Assembly (NCBI GenBank): GCA_025965175.1
Contig: JAOPXL010000009.1
Coordinates: forward strand, 1-41,416
Direction of reading: 5' to 3'
DNA length: 41,416 nt
Source of the DNA: Aeromicrobium sp.
GTDB lineage: Bacteria > Actinomycetota > Actinomycetes > Propionibacteriales > Nocardioidaceae
This document shows positions 39,718 to 41,416 of the stretch, one piece after another. The position numbers and the translations under genes were made by a program. The notes below the pieces were generated by a model. That model was not told where the DNA came from. It worked only from the letters and a program-made list of their open reading frames with translations, and ran no database searches. Each line of letters opens with the position of its first letter. Position 1 is the stretch's first letter.

Positions 39718-40551
39718 GTGCCTTCCCCCACCGTTGTCCACGAGCAGCTCACGGACATCCTGGTCCGGGTGGTCGCCTGCCCCGCCGAGGCGGTCGTGCC
39801 GGGAGCCACGCTCAAGGAGCTCGGCACGGACTCCCTGACGATCGTCGAGGTCGGTGAGGAGCTCGGCCGGCGGTTCGACATTCGCCTCTCCGACGAGACG
39901 ATCGACGCGTTGGTGACGGTCAAGGACGCCATTGACGCCGTCGTCAGGCATGATGGCCCGAAGCAGCCCCGTACGCCGAGCGTGCCGAGGGTCGCCGACA
40001 TCCCCGCAGCAGCAACAGCCACCGACAGGGCCAGGACCGTGCACCCAGAGGATCACCACGAGCGTCGCCGCCGGGCGACCGGATTCTTCGTCTGGTTCGC
40101 CATCGTCGGCGGCGTGATCGGTGTCGTCCTCGGCGTTGCCGGCGCAGCCCTTGTCAGCGTGTCGGGGATCAGCGCGGCCGACCTCCCGCCCGTCTCGGCG
40201 ACGCCAACCCCCACCCCCACGGAGACGACGACCAAGGCGCCCACCGCCAAGCCGGCTCCGACGGCCGGTGAGCCGGAGCCGTCGATCACGGCGTCGAGCA
40301 CGCAGATCTCCCCCGGTCAGAAGTTCACCCTGGAGGGGGCCTTCCCAGGCAGCGAAACGGGCGAGAAGCTGCAGGTCGAGGTCAAGGACGAGGGAGCGGC
40401 GTGGGACGAGTTCCCGATCCAGCCCGTGACCCGCGACGGCGGGACGTTCAAGACCGAGCTCTACACCTCGCGGACGGGTGCCCGGGAGTTCCGGGTCACC
40501 AACACCGAGACCGGAAAGTCGACCCCGGCGGTCAAGGTCGAGATCGGCTGA
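39718..40551 (+). CDS. Membrane-anchored acyl-carrier-like protein with outer Ig-like domain
   Basis: A 277-residue protein of unusual build. Residues 1-78 are an acyl/peptidyl carrier domain: LKELGTDSLTIVEVGEELG, with Ser39 in the DSL motif as expected phosphopantetheine site, then FDIRLSDETIDALVTVKDAI. A linker and HHERRRR (113-119) lead to one membrane helix (about 121-147, GFFVWFAIVGGVIGVVLGVA). The positive charges place the carrier domain inside and the C-terminus outside. Residues 155-188 are a Pro/Thr-rich spacer (ATPTPTPTETTTKAPTAKP), and 189-277 a beta-sandwich-like domain with ISPGQKFTLEGAFPGSETGE. No synthase, ligase or phosphopantetheinyl transferase is adjacent. Divergent from an alpha/beta hydrolase. 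Function unknown; a carrier handing acyl groups to a membrane enzyme is one possibility. Confidence 0.85.
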   Translation: MPSPTVVHEQLTDILVRVVACPAEAVVPGATLKELGTDSLTIVEVGEELGRRFDIRLSDETIDALVTVKDAIDAVVRHDGPKQPRTPSVPRVADIPAAATATDRARTVHPEDHHERRRRATGFFVWFAIVGGVIGVVLGVAGAALVSVSGISAADLPPVSATPTPTPTETTTKAPTAKPAPTAGEPEPSITASSTQISPGQKFTLEGAFPGSETGEKLQVEVKDEGAAWDEFPIQPVTRDGGTFKTELYTSRTGAREFRVTNTETGKSTPAVKVEIG

Positions 40552-40552
40552 C

Positions 40553-40569
40553 CTGACCTCGTCGGTCAG
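40553..40569. terminator. Small shared hairpin between convergent genes
   Basis: CTGACC (40553-40558) and GGTCAG (40564-40569) form a 6-bp stem with a 5-nt loop in the 14-bp gap between the carrier-fusion and DUF3145 stop codons. Weak on its own. Confidence 0.3.
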
Positions 40570-41081
40570 ATCACCTTGTGCAGCCAGCGCACCGGCGCGC
40601 CGTCGCCGGCGTGGCGGAACGGCTCGAGCTCGGCGTCCCAGGCGACGCCCAGCAGCCCGTCAAGCGCCGTCTCGATGTCGACGTCGCCCAGCGCGGCCTT
40701 GACCCGGAACGCCTTGATGCGGTCCTCGGGGATCAGCACGTCGCCGTGCAGACCCGTCATGGCGTGGAAGATGCCGAGCTTCGGGGTGTAGGAGTAGCGC
40801 GCCCCCTCCGTGGAGGCGGTCGGCTCCTCGCTGACCTCGAAGCGCAGCTGCTCCCAGCCACGGAGCGCAGAGGCGATCTTCGCCGCCGTCCCGGCAGGCG
40901 CCTGCCAGGACAGCTCAGCCCGGTAGGTGCCGGGCTCGGCCAGCTGCGGAACCCACGCGATGTCCGGTGTGCCCCCGAGCACGCCGGCAGCGGCCCACTC
41001 GACGTGCGGGCACAACGCGGAAGCTGCTGAGTGCACGAAAAGTACACCCCGGGTCGGGGTCGTCGGCGAAGACTTGTTCAT
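40566..41081 (-). CDS. DUF3145 family protein
   Basis: A 171-residue actinobacterial protein from ATG 41081, with GGGAGG about 6 nt upstream. It follows the DUF3145 pattern: TRGVLFVHSAASALCPHVEWA, then WQAPAGTAAKIASALRGWEQLRFEVSEEP, RYSYTPKLGIFHAMTGLHGDVLIPEDRI and a C-terminal GVAWDAELEPFRHAGD. Family function unknown; in Streptomyces, as I recall, it lies beside the fatty-acid synthase (fabF) region, which agrees with an aceE and carrier-protein neighbourhood here. Cytosolic. Confidence 0.9.
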   Translation of the reverse strand: MNKSSPTTPTRGVLFVHSAASALCPHVEWAAAGVLGGTPDIAWVPQLAEPGTYRAELSWQAPAGTAAKIASALRGWEQLRFEVSEEPTASTEGARYSYTPKLGIFHAMTGLHGDVLIPEDRIKAFRVKAALGDVDIETALDGLLGVAWDAELEPFRHAGDGAPVRWLHKVI

Positions 41082-41186
41082 GGGTGCCTCCCTAGTGTCG
41101 CCTTCCCCAGCGTCTTGGGAGCACCTGTGACCATTGTGACGTACTTTGACACCAGCGGACAACATCTCCACCGAGAGGAATGTCGG

Positions 41187-41416
41187 ATGACGACCACCGT
41201 GCAGGACAACGCGGCCGACTCGCGCTTCGAGATCACCATCGACGGCCAGCTTGCCGGGTACGTCGACTACCGCAAGGACGGGGACGAGTACGCCCTCCCC
41301 CACACGCGGGTGCTGTCCCAGTTCGAAGGCCGCGGCGTCGGCGGACAGCTCATCACGGGGGCGTTGACCGAGATCGCGTCCCGTGGGGGCACGGTGCTCC
41401 CCTTCTGCCCGTTCGT
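41187..41416 (+). CDS. YjdJ-type GNAT protein, N-terminal part
   Basis: Partial: the gene runs off the end after 76 residues. AGAGGA lies about 7 nt before ATG 41187. RFEITIDGQLAGYVDYRKDG and YALPHTRVLSQFEGRGVGGQLI match the small PF14542 N-acetyltransferase family, about 95-110 residues in full, so only the last part is missing. The acetyl-CoA loop is FEGRGVGGQL. Substrate unknown. TTGACA at 41146-41151 upstream is a possible -35, without a convincing -10. Confidence 0.88.
   Translation, partial: MTTTVQDNAADSRFEITIDGQLAGYVDYRKDGDEYALPHTRVLSQFEGRGVGGQLITGALTEIASRGGTVLPFCPF

Noticed and set aside
1-41416. Insertion sequences, prophage, integrase or attachment sites
   Set aside because: No transposase, integrase or phage gene was seen, and there is no direct repeat of the tRNA-Val 3' end within the window.

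Overview
The window is high-GC actinobacterial DNA. Gene content and order point to the family Nocardioidaceae, with Aeromicrobium my best guess; this is inference, because no rRNA or taxonomic marker was compared. Reasons: strong G/C bias at third codon positions, GTG starts, a WhiB regulator, glnE beside a glnA2-type glutamine synthetase, a homodimeric aceE, and blocks matching the Mycobacterium tuberculosis Rv2220-Rv2241 neighbourhood as I remember it (glnE-glnA2, panB, RNase H/phosphatase - zinc ribbon - Nif3, ahpE - DUF3052 - aceE).

Layout. 1-4400: the end of a GH15 glycosidase, DUF427 and DUF1801-like proteins, a STAS protein, a GNAT, an NAD-dependent epimerase and an SRPBCC protein. 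4413-11396: a fatty-acid modification block. A divergent TetR regulator faces seven tightly packed genes: ferredoxin-type reductase, fatty-acid desaturase, a 71-aa unknown, FAD oxidoreductase, DUF1365, cyclopropane/methyl-branched fatty acid synthase and whiB. A 20-bp FabR/DesT-like palindrome lies just before the first gene. 11401-20808: nitrogen and cofactor metabolism (glnE, glnA2, nadE, panB, map) with a lipoprotein and two small unknowns. 20821-24893: an aldo/keto reductase, the RNase P RNA, a yybP-ykoY manganese riboswitch driving a TMEM165/GDT1 exporter, an ArsB-like permease and yaaA. 24903-31634: a leftward array of RNase H/phosphatase, zinc ribbon, Nif3, aldo/keto reductase, RecQ fused to a phosphoribosyltransferase-like tail, and a PrmC-related methyltransferase. 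31682-34647: a frame-disrupted small gene, a secreted histidine phosphatase, tRNA-Val(UAC), ahpE and DUF3052. 34675-41416: aceE, a PAP2-type phosphatase, an alpha/beta hydrolase, a membrane-anchored acyl-carrier-like protein, DUF3145 and the start of a small GNAT.

Main ideas. (1) The lipid block looks like a one-transcript route from saturated acyl chains to oleate to cyclopropane or 10-methyl (tuberculostearate-type) chains. The TetR site is placed to sense acyl-CoA or unsaturation status. (2) Gene 39718-40551 joins a cytoplasmic carrier domain with an intact DSL serine to one membrane helix and an outer Ig-like domain, a rare architecture. (3) The manganese riboswitch is followed by nested, mutually exclusive helices that explain translational control. 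(4) At least eleven genes begin 6-7 nt after a TANNNT hexamer, suggesting leaderless mRNAs. (5) Several unexplained dyads and repeats are recorded below.
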